Shown piece after piece: positions 50,702 through 58,362 of a DNA stretch of 64,000 bases. The translations under genes were made by a program, and so were the position numbers. Within the stretch, counting starts at the first letter, position 1; each line of letters opens with the position of its first letter. Under the pieces are notes generated by a model that saw nothing but the letters and a program-made list of their open reading frames with translations, was not told where the DNA came from and searched no databases. Source of the DNA: JAFMJV01 sp963814315 (lineage in GTDB: Bacteria; Chloroflexota; Limnocylindria; Limnocylindrales; CSP1-4); the NCBI GenBank assembly GCA_963814315.1, contig CAWFCG010000001.1:186001-250000 (forward strand), written 5' to 3'.

Positions 50702-51233
50702 AAGTCTACAAACAGGCATACCTGCTGGAGTTCCTCGAGCAGTTCGAGAGGGCGTATGACCAGGTGAAGTCGGCCCGCCGGCTGCGCACGTTCGGGTTCG
50801 ACTCGCCGACCACGCTGACCCTGACCGCGGAGCAGGTGATGGGCTTCCGGGCCCAGAGGGCTGTCCTGAACGAGGCCGAGTTGACCTTCGAGACGTACGC
50901 CCGCAAGGTCGCCGCGGTGCCCGGCCCTGGGGATCGGTGGGGACTTCCCTGGTGGCCGAACTCACAAGGTTGTACCAGTACCTCCACAGCGTCCTGATGG
51001 AATGGGAGACGGATCCGAACGTGTTCGCCGCTGGTGGCGACACCTCGGCGATGCAGAGATGGTCGAACTTCCGCCGTTTCGTCGGTTACGACGAGGTCTC
51101 TGTCCAGGCCTTCCACGAGGGCGTCACCGAGAGGATGATCGCCATCGAAGTGCTTATCCGTGCCGCCGACCGGCCCGCTCCCCGCGCATACCTGCGGCGG
51201 GGCCAGCACGACACCTCAGACAGGTCCCTCTAA
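50700..51233 (+). pseudogene. Unrecognised protein, 5'-truncated and frameshifted
   Basis: Two plus-strand frames make one protein-like sequence. Frame one runs from about 50700 (KVYKQAYLLEFLEQFERAYD; FDSPTTLTLTAEQVMGFRAQ; AELTFETYARKV) to about 50940. Frame two continues with SLVAELTRLYQYLHSVLMEW, AMQRWSNFRRFVGYDEVSVQ and FHEGVTERMIAIEVLIRAAD, ending at 51233. A single-base shift near 50935-50942 joins them. No start codon suits the first part, whose upstream sequence belongs to another remnant. The protein is helical with many Tyr, Phe and Arg residues. I do not recognise the family. Confidence 0.55.
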
Positions 51234-51398
51234 GGGAAATCTGCGGCGGGAGTGGACGCGCCAACGAACGACCGGCCACGCAGCCAGAGCAATGGTCGGC
51301 GCACTTCATCACCACCCGCCGCGAGGGACTTCGGTCACGGACCTCGATGCTGCCCTGCTCTTGGCGTCCAGTCTGGTCGACACGCCGGGCTGTTCACA

Positions 51399-52019
51399 CT
51401 AGCTGCCCTTGTGCACGACGCGCTGGACGATCTCGGAGACATCCTCGGCAGCGTCGATGGACTCTTCGAGCGAGGCGTAGATGTCACGCCACTTGATGAC
51501 GTCCAGTGGATCGGTGTCCTCGCGGAAGAGCCGTCCGATGGCGGTTCGGGACAGGCCGTCGGCCTCGTTCTCCAGGACATGGATGCGACGCACGTGTTCG
51601 CTGAGGCCCTTCATGGACTCGAACTTCCGAAACGCCGCATCGAGCTCGACGGCCTGCTCCTCGAGGATGGCGGCCAGTCGCTTGGCTTCCTCCGACGGAG
51701 TGGCCACGACGTAGATGTGCATGGCTTCGGCGGTCTCCTGGATGCGATCCACGACATCGTCCATGCGCCGCGCCAGCTCGTGGATGTCCTCCCGGTCGAT
51801 GGGCGTGATGAACGCGTCCTCGAGACGCTTCTCGATGTCGGCACCGATCAGGTCGCCGGCGTGCTCGAGCTCCTGGATGCGTCCGATGCGGCCATCGAGG
51901 TCATCGTAGGACGTCATCAGCTCATGCAGCTCGTGGGCGGCCGCGAGCAGGTTCGCCCCGTCCGTGATGAGCAGGTCGAAGAACTTCACATCGCGAGGCA
52001 TCAGGCGCAGGGTGACCAT
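51399..52019 (-). CDS. DUF47/PhoU-like protein
   Basis: A 206-residue, all-helical DUF47 (PhoU-related) protein. Typical parts are RDVKFFDLLITDGANLLAAAHEL at the start, IQELEHAGDLIGADIEKRL, ITPIDREDIHELARRMDDVVDRIQETAEAM with the conserved acidic residues, and LENEADGLSRTAIGRLF. Members usually sit next to a Pit-type low-affinity phosphate transporter and modulate it. No such transporter follows here, so the gene is separated from its usual partner. GGAGG lies about 8 nt before the ATG at 52019. It appears intact despite lying in a region of fragments. Confidence 0.87.
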   Translation of the reverse strand: MVTLRLMPRDVKFFDLLITDGANLLAAAHELHELMTSYDDLDGRIGRIQELEHAGDLIGADIEKRLEDAFITPIDREDIHELARRMDDVVDRIQETAEAMHIYVVATPSEEAKRLAAILEEQAVELDAAFRKFESMKGLSEHVRRIHVLENEADGLSRTAIGRLFREDTDPLDVIKWRDIYASLEESIDAAEDVSEIVQRVVHKGS

Positions 52020-52153
52020 CGGTCGGGATCCTCCGTTTCTAGCTCACGCCGAGGGCATCGAGGAGTAGCCAGGTGGCGGCGCCGAATCCGCCCGCGGGCT
52101 CCGCTCACGTCGCCGGCGGGCGATCTGCGCCCAAGGGGTGAGGCTATGTACGC

Positions 52154-52786
52154 CTAGGCAGTGGCCTTGGCCGCCGCGTCCTTGATGGAGCTGGCTGTCG
52201 CGTCGTCGACACCGGCGCTGCGCACGCTGGTGGCGTCCGGCATCTTGGCCGTCACGGCCGCGACGTCGTTGGCCCTGACCAGCGCGAGGATGCCCGACTG
52301 GTTGGGCCCGAGGGCGCCGGTCAGGGCATCGCCGGCCTCCGACTTGTGCCACTCCTGACGGAGCTTGCCGAGCACGCCACCGATGATGCCGACCTGGACC
52401 GCACCGGCGATGAGCGTGGGCGGGAAGAAGATGGCCAGCACCACGCCACCGACCGCGCCCCACTTGAGGCCGGTCTTGGTGCTGTGGTCGGTCATCTTCT
52501 GGATCTTGACCTTGCCCTCGTCGTCGGTCTTGATGACGAGCACACCCTCGATGCCAAGGCCGCCGGCCACTTCGGCATCCAGCAGGTTGCCGTAGGCGGC
52601 GATGGCTGCGTCCTCGTCGTTGAAGGCCGCCACGATGGCGGCGTAGTCGTAGTCGGTCACGACCGCGCCGACGGCCTGCACGCCGCTCTCATCGCCGACG
52701 GCGGCCACGACGGTGGCGCCGGTGTCGTCGGCTTCGGCGGCCACGACGGCATCGACCTCCTGCGGGGTCTGCTGATCCTCTGTCAT
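52154..52786 (-). CDS. DUF1269-family membrane-associated protein
   Basis: A 210-residue protein of the DUF1269 type. After an acidic, Ala-rich N-terminal tail (residues 1-42), the typical core begins DYDYAAIVAAFNDEDAAIAAYGNL, a ferredoxin-like fold. The middle holds a hydrophobic Gly-rich hairpin (GAVGGVVLAIFFPPTLIAGAVQVGIIGGVLG, residues about 109-140) that may insert in membrane. The end contains LGPNQSGILALVRANDVAAV, also family-like. AAGGAG lies 5-6 nt before the ATG. Function is not established. It shares strand and close spacing with the DUF6325 gene, so both may belong to a stress-related group. Confidence 0.8.
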   Translation of the reverse strand: MTEDQQTPQEVDAVVAAEADDTGATVVAAVGDESGVQAVGAVVTDYDYAAIVAAFNDEDAAIAAYGNLLDAEVAGGLGIEGVLVIKTDDEGKVKIQKMTDHSTKTGLKWGAVGGVVLAIFFPPTLIAGAVQVGIIGGVLGKLRQEWHKSEAGDALTGALGPNQSGILALVRANDVAAVTAKMPDATSVRSAGVDDATASSIKDAAAKATA

Positions 52787-52863
52787 CTGGTTCTCCTTGT
52801 CACTGCTGGGGGTCCTTCGGCCGCCTGCTTGGTCACGGTCGGCCGGGGTTCGGATGGAGCCGT

Positions 52864-53862
52864 CTAGACCTCGGCCTCGATCTCCTCGGCGGCAAGGACG
52901 GTGGCGAGCGCCTCCTCGGCGGCTTCCTCCTCGATGAGCTCGGCGGTCACCAGTGCCGCGACGGCACGCTCGGCCGCCTCCTCCTCGATGACCTCCTCGG
53001 CGATGAGGGCACGGATGGCCCGCAGGGCGGCGGCCGCCTCGATGGCATCCGCCTCCGCGACCGCGTCCTCGGCTTCTTCGACGGCGGACTCCTCGACGTC
53101 CATGGCCATGCGCACGACGTCGGTGGCCTCCTCCTTGGCGGCCTCCTCGATGAGCTCGGCGGCGAAGAGCGTGTCGATGACGTCCTCGACCGCGGCATCC
53201 TCGATGGCGATGGCGGCGGCGATGACCTCGGCGGCCTCGAGCATGACGGCCTCCTCGATGAGCTCGGCCTCCTCGAGCGTCTGGACGATGTCGATGGCGG
53301 CCGCGAGCTTGACCGCCTCGGCGGCCTCGATGGCCTCCTCGGCTTCCATCTTGACGCGCAGCTCCTCGCCCACGAGCGCCAGTGCGTCGGGTGCGACCAT
53401 CGCCTGCATGAGCGTGCGCCCGCCGGCCTCGGCGATGGCGTCGCGCAGGTCGGTGGCCCAGTGGTGCTCGATGACGAGGATGGCGGCGGCACCACCGGCG
53501 GGGACGGCTTCGGCCAGCTCGACCAGGCGGTCGCGGCTGAGGCCGGCGTCGCGCTCGGCCACCGCGAGAGCGCCAAGCTCGGCACCTTCGATGGCACCTT
53601 CGAGGCCACCCTCGCCCATGCCGATGAGACCGCCGGCGATGGCGCCGAGGCGCATCCGCTCGCCCTCGGAGAGGTCGGTCAGGTGCATCGTGTTCTCGAT
53701 GTCACCGTGGGCGTCCTTCTGGACGAACAGCGTATCGATGACACGGATGACACCGCGCTTGCGGACCCGGCGCAACTCGGCCAGGATGCGGCCGCTGGCC
53801 TCGAACTTGTCAAAGCCGATGACGAAGACCTGGATGGGTCCGGTCACGAGCTTGTCAGCCAT
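52864..53862 (-). CDS. DUF6325-like protein with long acidic Ala/Glu repeat tail
   Basis: A 332-residue protein. Residues 1-165 fit DUF6325: TGPIQVFVIGFDKFEASGRI, ELRRVRKRGVIRVIDTLFVQKDAHGDI and a Gly-rich GAIAGGLIGMGEGGLEGAI segment, then AILVIEHHWATDLRDAI. From about residue 175 to the end the sequence is a series of helical Ala/Glu units, with ELIEEA or close variants (EVIEEEAAE, ELIEEEAAE) repeating. GGAGG lies 10 nt before the ATG at 53862, which excludes a 16-codon extension. The tail is far longer than in the plain domain. Function is unknown; a role as a structural or stress protein is a guess. Confidence 0.78.
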   Translation of the reverse strand: MADKLVTGPIQVFVIGFDKFEASGRILAELRRVRKRGVIRVIDTLFVQKDAHGDIENTMHLTDLSEGERMRLGAIAGGLIGMGEGGLEGAIEGAELGALAVAERDAGLSRDRLVELAEAVPAGGAAAILVIEHHWATDLRDAIAEAGGRTLMQAMVAPDALALVGEELRVKMEAEEAIEAAEAVKLAAAIDIVQTLEEAELIEEAVMLEAAEVIAAAIAIEDAAVEDVIDTLFAAELIEEAAKEEATDVVRMAMDVEESAVEEAEDAVAEADAIEAAAALRAIRALIAEEVIEEEAAERAVAALVTAELIEEEAAEEALATVLAAEEIEAEV

Positions 53863-53969
53863 GGGTTGGCTCCTCCTGTGAGTGGTTCGGATCGCTTGGT
53901 TGAGAGTCATCAGGCGTCAGCGGCTAAGGGTCCGGTCATGCGACGCCGCCGGTCATCAAAGGACATCGG

Positions 53970-54552
53970 TCATGCGACAGCCGGGGTCGCGGTCGCGGCC
54001 GGCTTGGCAGGGACTGTCGCACTGCCCATGCGGCGTGCGACGAACTTGCCGATCTCCCAGCACAAGAAGAGCGAGATCCCGGCGACGATGGTCAGCCCCC
54101 ACTGCTGCACGTTCAGGGGAGTGGTCCCGAGGTACTTGTGGAAGACATCGAGTTCGGTGACCAGGAAGGCCAGCGCGACCTCGAGGATGACGATGATGTT
54201 GAGTTGGCGGTTGTCGAACGTCTCGAGCGCCACGGAGGTCCCGCGCTCGCTGCGGCATTCGTAGGCGGAGACGATGCGGAACCACGCGAAGGCCGTGAGC
54301 GCCAATGACGATCCGGCGGCAAGGCCGCCGTATTCGGTGATGCCCAACTGGATGAGGCCGATGAGCCAGACAGCCATGAAGACACCCACCAGCACCGCCG
54401 TCACGATGACGCCGCGGGTCAGGATGCTCTGGGTCTTGGGCCGCGGGAAGCGCGACATGATGTCCGGTGATTCCGCGTCGAAGCCCAGGGCGATGCCCAG
54501 CGGTGTGTCGATGAGGAAGTTGATCCACAGGATCTGGATGGGCGTGAATGGT
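53970..54552 (-). pseudogene. C-terminal fragment of a P-type cation ATPase, joined to an IS256 fragment
   Basis: The fragment of about 190 residues has the Cation_ATPase_C domain: FTPIQILWINFLIDTPLGIALGFD at its start, then membrane helices VIVTAVLVGVFMAVWLIGLIQLG, NIIVILEVALAFLVTELDVF and WGLTIVAGISLFLCWEIGKF. These are the last transmembrane helices of Ca2+/Mg2+-type P-ATPases. The phosphorylation (DKTGT), nucleotide-binding and earlier membrane segments are all missing; upstream of about 54552 the DNA is IS256 transposase sequence in the same orientation. The gene is therefore a 5'-truncated relic. The C-terminal end at 53970 appears natural. Confidence 0.85.
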
Positions 54553-54970
54553 TGCGGCGGCACAGATGCGGCTGACCTGGCTGCGGCTGAGGCCGCTGAT
54601 GCCGAGGGCCTCGACGAGGTCCTCCACCCGTCGGGTGGAGACAGGCTTCCTGGACCACCGCCAGCAGGGCCCGCTCAGCCCGTCGCCGTGGCTCCAGCAG
54701 GCTGGGGAAGTAGCTGCCGTCACGGACGCGCGGGATGGAGAGACCGATGCTGCCCACGCGCGTGTCCCAGCGTCGTTCCCGGTAGCCGTTGCGCTGGGTG
54801 CTGCGGTGCTCGGGGTCACGCACCCCGTGGGGCACCCCGGTGAGCCCGGTGACCTCGGCTTCCATCACCGCCTCCGCGAGCACCTGCACGCTCTGGCGCA
54901 GGAAGTCGGCATCACCATCGGTGCCGGCCTTGCGCATCGTCTCGAGCAGGCTCATCCTGTCCTCGGCCAT
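54553..54970 (-). mobile_element. IS256-family (Mutator) transposase N-terminal fragment
   Basis: The minus strand encodes the first third of an IS256-type transposase: EAVMEAEVTGLTGVPHGVRD, RSTQRNGYRERRWDTRVGSIGLSIPRVRDG and SLLEPRRRAERALLAVVQEA. A deletion of about 11 nt near 54645 shifts the frame, after which VSTRRVEDLVEALGISGLSRSQVSRICA follows in another frame. The DDE catalytic core is absent, and the sequence changes abruptly to P-type ATPase at about 54552. No terminal inverted repeats were identified. This is a dead element fragment at a recombination junction. Confidence 0.85.
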
Positions 54971-55095
54971 CGTGGTCCTCCTTCGTCGTAGGGTCCTAAG
55001 TCCATCGACGCGAGGATGACGCGGTGGCCGCTTCCGTTCCCGGCCTCCCCGCTGTTACACCAACTCTAGGGACACGACCCACCGCCGCCGCCTCC

Positions 55096-55159
55096 GGATG
55101 CGAGTCAGAGGAGCAGATCCGTGCACTCATCTCCATTGAATGTGGCATGCGTGAGCGTG
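55096..55159 (+). repeat. Direct repeat D, right copy
   Basis: Right copy of the 64-bp imperfect repeat at 50350-50413, same orientation. It lies 49 bp upstream of the truncated tyrosine recombinase gene, so it may be a core or arm-type site used by that enzyme, or simply part of its ancestral promoter region. Confidence 0.7.
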
Positions 55160-55208
55160 AAACCATCCCTTGTTCGTCGGACTCGCATCATTTTCGGGGG
55201 TCCGAACG

Positions 55209-55560
55209 ATGCGTCGTGAACACCCCCGCGATCGCTCCATTGATCAGGTCGTCGATGTCTTCCTCGCCGACTGCCGGGCGCGCAACCTGTCACCCCGCAC
55301 CATCGAGCACTTCGACTGGGCCATCCGCAGCTTCCGGGCCAGCCTGCCGACCGACCCTGATGCCCAAGTGCTCGCCGAGCTGGAGCCTACGGCGGTCCGA
55401 GCGTGGATCGCCGAGCTCGCTCGGACACGCAAGCCGATCAGCGTTCGGACGGCCGTGCGGGGCCTCAAGGTCCCTCGGAAGATGGGCCGCCCGCGAGGGC
55501 TACCGGACCGACCCGCTCGCGACGGTGCGGCCGCTTCCGGGAGTACCACGAAGGTCGGAT
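55209..55560 (+). pseudogene. Tyrosine recombinase/integrase N-terminal fragment
   Basis: The ATG at 55209 starts RSIDQVVDVFLADCRARNLS, PRTIEHFDWAIRSFRASLP and VRAWIAELARTRKPISVRTAV, the SAM-like core-binding domain of phage/Xer-type integrases. Near 55480 the frame shifts; in the new frame RWAAREGYRTDPLATVRPLPGVPR continues as expected for this family. The catalytic domain with the R...HxxR...Y residues is missing and the next sequence is an ABC-ATPase fragment. The gene is thus both frameshifted and truncated. It marks a former mobile island next to tRNA-Gln, 5 kb away. Confidence 0.8.
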
Positions 55561-55568
55561 TCTGTTGG

Positions 55569-55686
55569 GGGGACCGACCTGCGGGCGCTCGCTGCGGACG
55601 ATGTCAGAGCCACTATCGGCGTGGTGTCGCAACGGGTGGACTTGTTCGACGCGACCATCCGCGACAACCTCGCGTTGGCCGAGGCA
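55569..55686 (+). pseudogene. ABC exporter ATPase fragment (Q-loop region)
   Basis: About 38 codons read TDLRALAADDVRATIGVVSQ and RVDLFDATIRDNLALAEA. This is the segment between Walker A and the signature motif of ABC exporter ATPases, with the Q-loop glutamine in VVSQ and the following DNLALA. Walker A, signature and Walker B are absent on both sides. It abuts the integrase fragment directly, so the two were joined by deletion or recombination. Confidence 0.65.
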
Positions 55687-55689
55687 GTC

Positions 55690-56054
55690 GGACATGACCC
55701 ACTTGGCGCCTCGCCGACGAGCGTCCAGGGTTCTCACATGGTCGAAGCCGTGCAGGGTCACGGGAGTGCCCATCGTGATGGCACATACTCCGGACATGGG
55801 GTGGCACAACGTGTCACACAGGCACGATGTCCAGACGGCTCCGTCCCGACCGGGTGGTCGGACGGCCTGATCCCACGGAAACAGTCAAGAACTTCTCGCC
55901 CTCGAGCAAGACCGCGCTCAGAGGTGCTCGTACGCTTCGAGCATGTTGGACTGCGAACGGGCTACGTGAAGGAGTCACAAGCTCCTCCTACTTGTAGCCA
56001 GGTCGTCGCTCAACACCCCAAGCGGGGGTCGGACGAAAGCAGGAGGAATGGGGA
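55690..56054. other. Intergenic region before the third sugar transporter
   Basis: No gene is supported here. An AGGAGG ribosome site at 56041-56046 belongs to the binding-protein gene. I saw no convincing -35/-10 pair or operator palindrome, and no repeat copies, in this stretch. Confidence 0.5.
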
Positions 56055-57344
56055 ATGACAGGTCGAAGGGCAGCCAAGACGCTCGCGGCAGCGGCACTGG
56101 CGACAGCACTGGTCGCACCTGCGGCCCAGGCTCAGGATAAGCCGGTCGAAATCACGTTCTGGAGCTGGCTGCAGTCGGCTGAAGACCGCGTCGCTGAGTT
56201 CAACGAGTCGCAGGACGGAATCGTCGTCCACCACTTCAACGCCGGTAGCGGCAACCAGGAGTACGCAGCACTCCGGACAGCGCTCGAGACCGGCGTGGAC
56301 GTGCCCGATGTGGTGCAGATGGAGTACCAGGCCCTGCCATCCTTCGCGGTGCGCGGCGACCTGCTCGACCTCGCGCCCTATGGAGCCGCCGAGGACACAG
56401 ACCTGTTCGTTCCATGGACCATGGCGCAGGTCTCGATCGGTGAGGGCATCTATGCCTATCCCCAGGATTCGGGTCCGATGGTCATGTTCTGCAACACCAA
56501 GATCCTCGACGATGCCGGCGTGGCCGTGCCCGCGACATGGGACGAGGTCGCTGCCGCTGGCGCGGCGCTCCAGGAAGCCGCCCCCGACAAGTCCATCATG
56601 AACTTCACCTCTGACCAGGGCCACTTCTTCGGACTGCTCTGGCAGTCGGGTGCGAGCCCATTCCAGATCGACGGCGAGACCATCTCCGTCGACTTCGAGT
56701 CACCCGAGGTCGTGCGCGTCGGGCAGTGGTGGGAGGACGCCTTAGGGTCTGGTCTGGTCAGCTCGATCGATACATACACAAGCGACTGGAACACCGCCAT
56801 CGCGAACGGGGACATCGCCTGCTGGACCTCAGGCTCGTGGGGTGCTCCTTTCATCGAATCGCTGGCGCCGGATGCGGCGGGAGACTGGCGGGTGCTGCCG
56901 ATGCCGCAGTGGGATGCTGCCAACCCGACTGATGGCAACTACGGCGGTTCGACCACGGCGGTCGTCAGCTCGACGGCGCACCCTGAAGCAGCGGCAGCGT
57001 TCGCGCGATGGCTGAACACCGATCCTGGCTCCACGGCGGCGCTGACGCAGGCGCCGGACAACCTCTTCCCGGTCACACTCCAGAACCTGGAGAGTGATGA
57101 GTGGGCGGCCTATGCACCTGACTACTGGGGCGGCGAACAGATCAATCTGGTCATGGCCGAAGGGGCCGAGCAGGTCGATACGTCCTTCCAGTGGAGTCCC
57201 TTCACGGACTATGTCTATAGCACTTGGGCGGAGGAGTTAGGCAACGCCCTATCGAATCAGATCTCGTTCGAGCAGGCCTTGGCCAACCTGGAGACTCGCT
57301 CGAAGGAGTACGCGCAGGAACAAGGCTTCACCGTGGCCGAGTAG
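56055..57344 (+). CDS. Sugar ABC transporter extracellular solute-binding protein (second CUT1 system)
   Basis: A 429-residue family 1 binding protein. Residues 1-27 are a Sec signal peptide (TLAAAALATALVAPAAQA then QD) with no lipobox. The mature start VEITFWSWLQSAEDRVAEFN and the later DVPDVVQMEYQALPSFAVRG, GMAW-like hinge region GDIACWTSGSWGAPFIESLAP and GGSTTAVVSSTAHPEAAAAFARWL are characteristic. AGGAGG lies 8 nt before the ATG at 56055; another ATG at 56048 is out of frame. It is followed by a hairpin and two permeases, then by a sensor kinase and beta-galactosidase, pointing to a galactoside or related oligosaccharide as ligand. Confidence 0.9.
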   Translation: MTGRRAAKTLAAAALATALVAPAAQAQDKPVEITFWSWLQSAEDRVAEFNESQDGIVVHHFNAGSGNQEYAALRTALETGVDVPDVVQMEYQALPSFAVRGDLLDLAPYGAAEDTDLFVPWTMAQVSIGEGIYAYPQDSGPMVMFCNTKILDDAGVAVPATWDEVAAAGAALQEAAPDKSIMNFTSDQGHFFGLLWQSGASPFQIDGETISVDFESPEVVRVGQWWEDALGSGLVSSIDTYTSDWNTAIANGDIACWTSGSWGAPFIESLAPDAAGDWRVLPMPQWDAANPTDGNYGGSTTAVVSSTAHPEAAAAFARWLNTDPGSTAALTQAPDNLFPVTLQNLESDEWAAYAPDYWGGEQINLVMAEGAEQVDTSFQWSPFTDYVYSTWAEELGNALSNQISFEQALANLETRSKEYAQEQGFTVAE

Positions 57345-57366
57345 GCTGACGGAGAGGGACGACCTG

Positions 57367-57396
57367 GAGCTGAGCGGACGCAACTCCGCCCAGCTC
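57367..57396 (+). other. Stem-loop after the binding-protein gene
   Basis: GAGCTGAGCGGA (57367-57378) pairs with TCCGCCCAGCTC (57385-57396) with a single mismatch and a CGCAAC loop, followed by TTTC. It lies 22 nt after the stop codon and before the permease gene, the same position as the loops at 2681 and 22419. Confidence 0.6.
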
Positions 57397-57444
57397 TTTC
57401 GCATCGACTGAACGAAGACGACAGCCAGCGAGACTGCGGCGACC

Positions 57445-58362
57445 ATGCCAGCGACCACGTCAGCGACCCACCGAGCGCCGAGGCTCCGTGATGTCAGGCG
57501 CAGGCTCGCCCCGTATGTCTTCCTGTCCCCCTTCCTTGTCACGTTCGCGATCTTCCTCATCCTGCCCCTCCTCTACGCGTTCAACCTGAGCCTGTATCGG
57601 ACGAAGATCATCGGCGGCCGCTCGTTCGTGGGGCTGGACAACTACGTCAAGGCCTTCGGTGACGAATCGTTCTGGGAAGGCATCGGCAACGTCCTGACCT
57701 TCGGCATCATCCAGATCCCGGTGATGCTGGGCGTGGCCCTGGTGGGCGCACTGATCCTCGACGCGGGTATCAGTCGGGCCAGTGGGTGGCACCGACTGCT
57801 CTGGTTCCTGCCATTCGCTGTCCCGAGTGTGGTGTCGGCTCTCGTCTGGGGCTACCTCTACGGACAAGCCTTCGGACCGATAGCGCAGATCGCCGAGTGG
57901 CTGGGGTTCGAGCCGCCGGCCATCCTCTCAGCTGGTGGCGTCATCCCGGCCCTGGCAAACATCGCCACATGGCAATTCACCGGTTACAACATGCTCATCC
58001 TGTTCGCGGCGTTGCGGGCCATCCCGCCCGATCTCTATGAAGCGGCGCGTGTCGACGGCGCCAGCGGGCTGCAGATCTCGCTGCGCATCCGTATCCCGCT
58101 GATCTCGCCGGCCATCCTGCTCACGTTCATCTTCTCGATCATCGGGACACTGCAGCTGTTCAACGAGCCGAGTGTCTTGTCGCGGGTCGCGCCCACGGTG
58201 ATCACACCGAACTTCACGCCGAACCTGTACGTGTACAACCTGGCCTTTGGCAATCGCCAGTTCGACTACGCGGCCGCGATCTCATTCAGCCTGGCCATCG
58301 TCATCGCGGTCCTCTCGGCGATCGTGTTGCTCGCCACACGAAACAGGGCGATGTCACGATGA
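57445..58362 (+). CDS. Sugar ABC transporter permease, MalF type (second CUT1 system)
   Basis: A 305-residue inner-membrane permease with about six helices, the first at about residues 26-48 (YVFLSPFLVTFAIFLILPLLYAFNLSLYR). The EAA loop reads PPDLYEAARVDGASGLQISLRIRIPLISP at about residues 194-222. GRSFVGLDNYVKAFGDESFWEGIGNVLTFG is the typical first periplasmic loop. Its stop overlaps the next permease start in an ATGA. As with the first CUT1 system, no dedicated ATPase gene is present, so a shared MsmK-like ATPase encoded elsewhere is likely. Confidence 0.92.
   Translation: MPATTSATHRAPRLRDVRRRLAPYVFLSPFLVTFAIFLILPLLYAFNLSLYRTKIIGGRSFVGLDNYVKAFGDESFWEGIGNVLTFGIIQIPVMLGVALVGALILDAGISRASGWHRLLWFLPFAVPSVVSALVWGYLYGQAFGPIAQIAEWLGFEPPAILSAGGVIPALANIATWQFTGYNMLILFAALRAIPPDLYEAARVDGASGLQISLRIRIPLISPAILLTFIFSIIGTLQLFNEPSVLSRVAPTVITPNFTPNLYVYNLAFGNRQFDYAAAISFSLAIVIAVLSAIVLLATRNRAMSR

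Noticed and set aside
52901..53881. Long plus-strand Ser/Ala/Met open frame opposite the DUF6325 gene
   Set aside because: It is the exact antisense of a GAG/GCC-rich repeat region; low-complexity composition and no ribosome site.
50234..55208. Duplication of the tRNA-Gln 3' end as an attachment site
   Set aside because: The T-arm/acceptor sequence does not recur near the integrase remnant; only the separate 64-bp repeat is duplicated.
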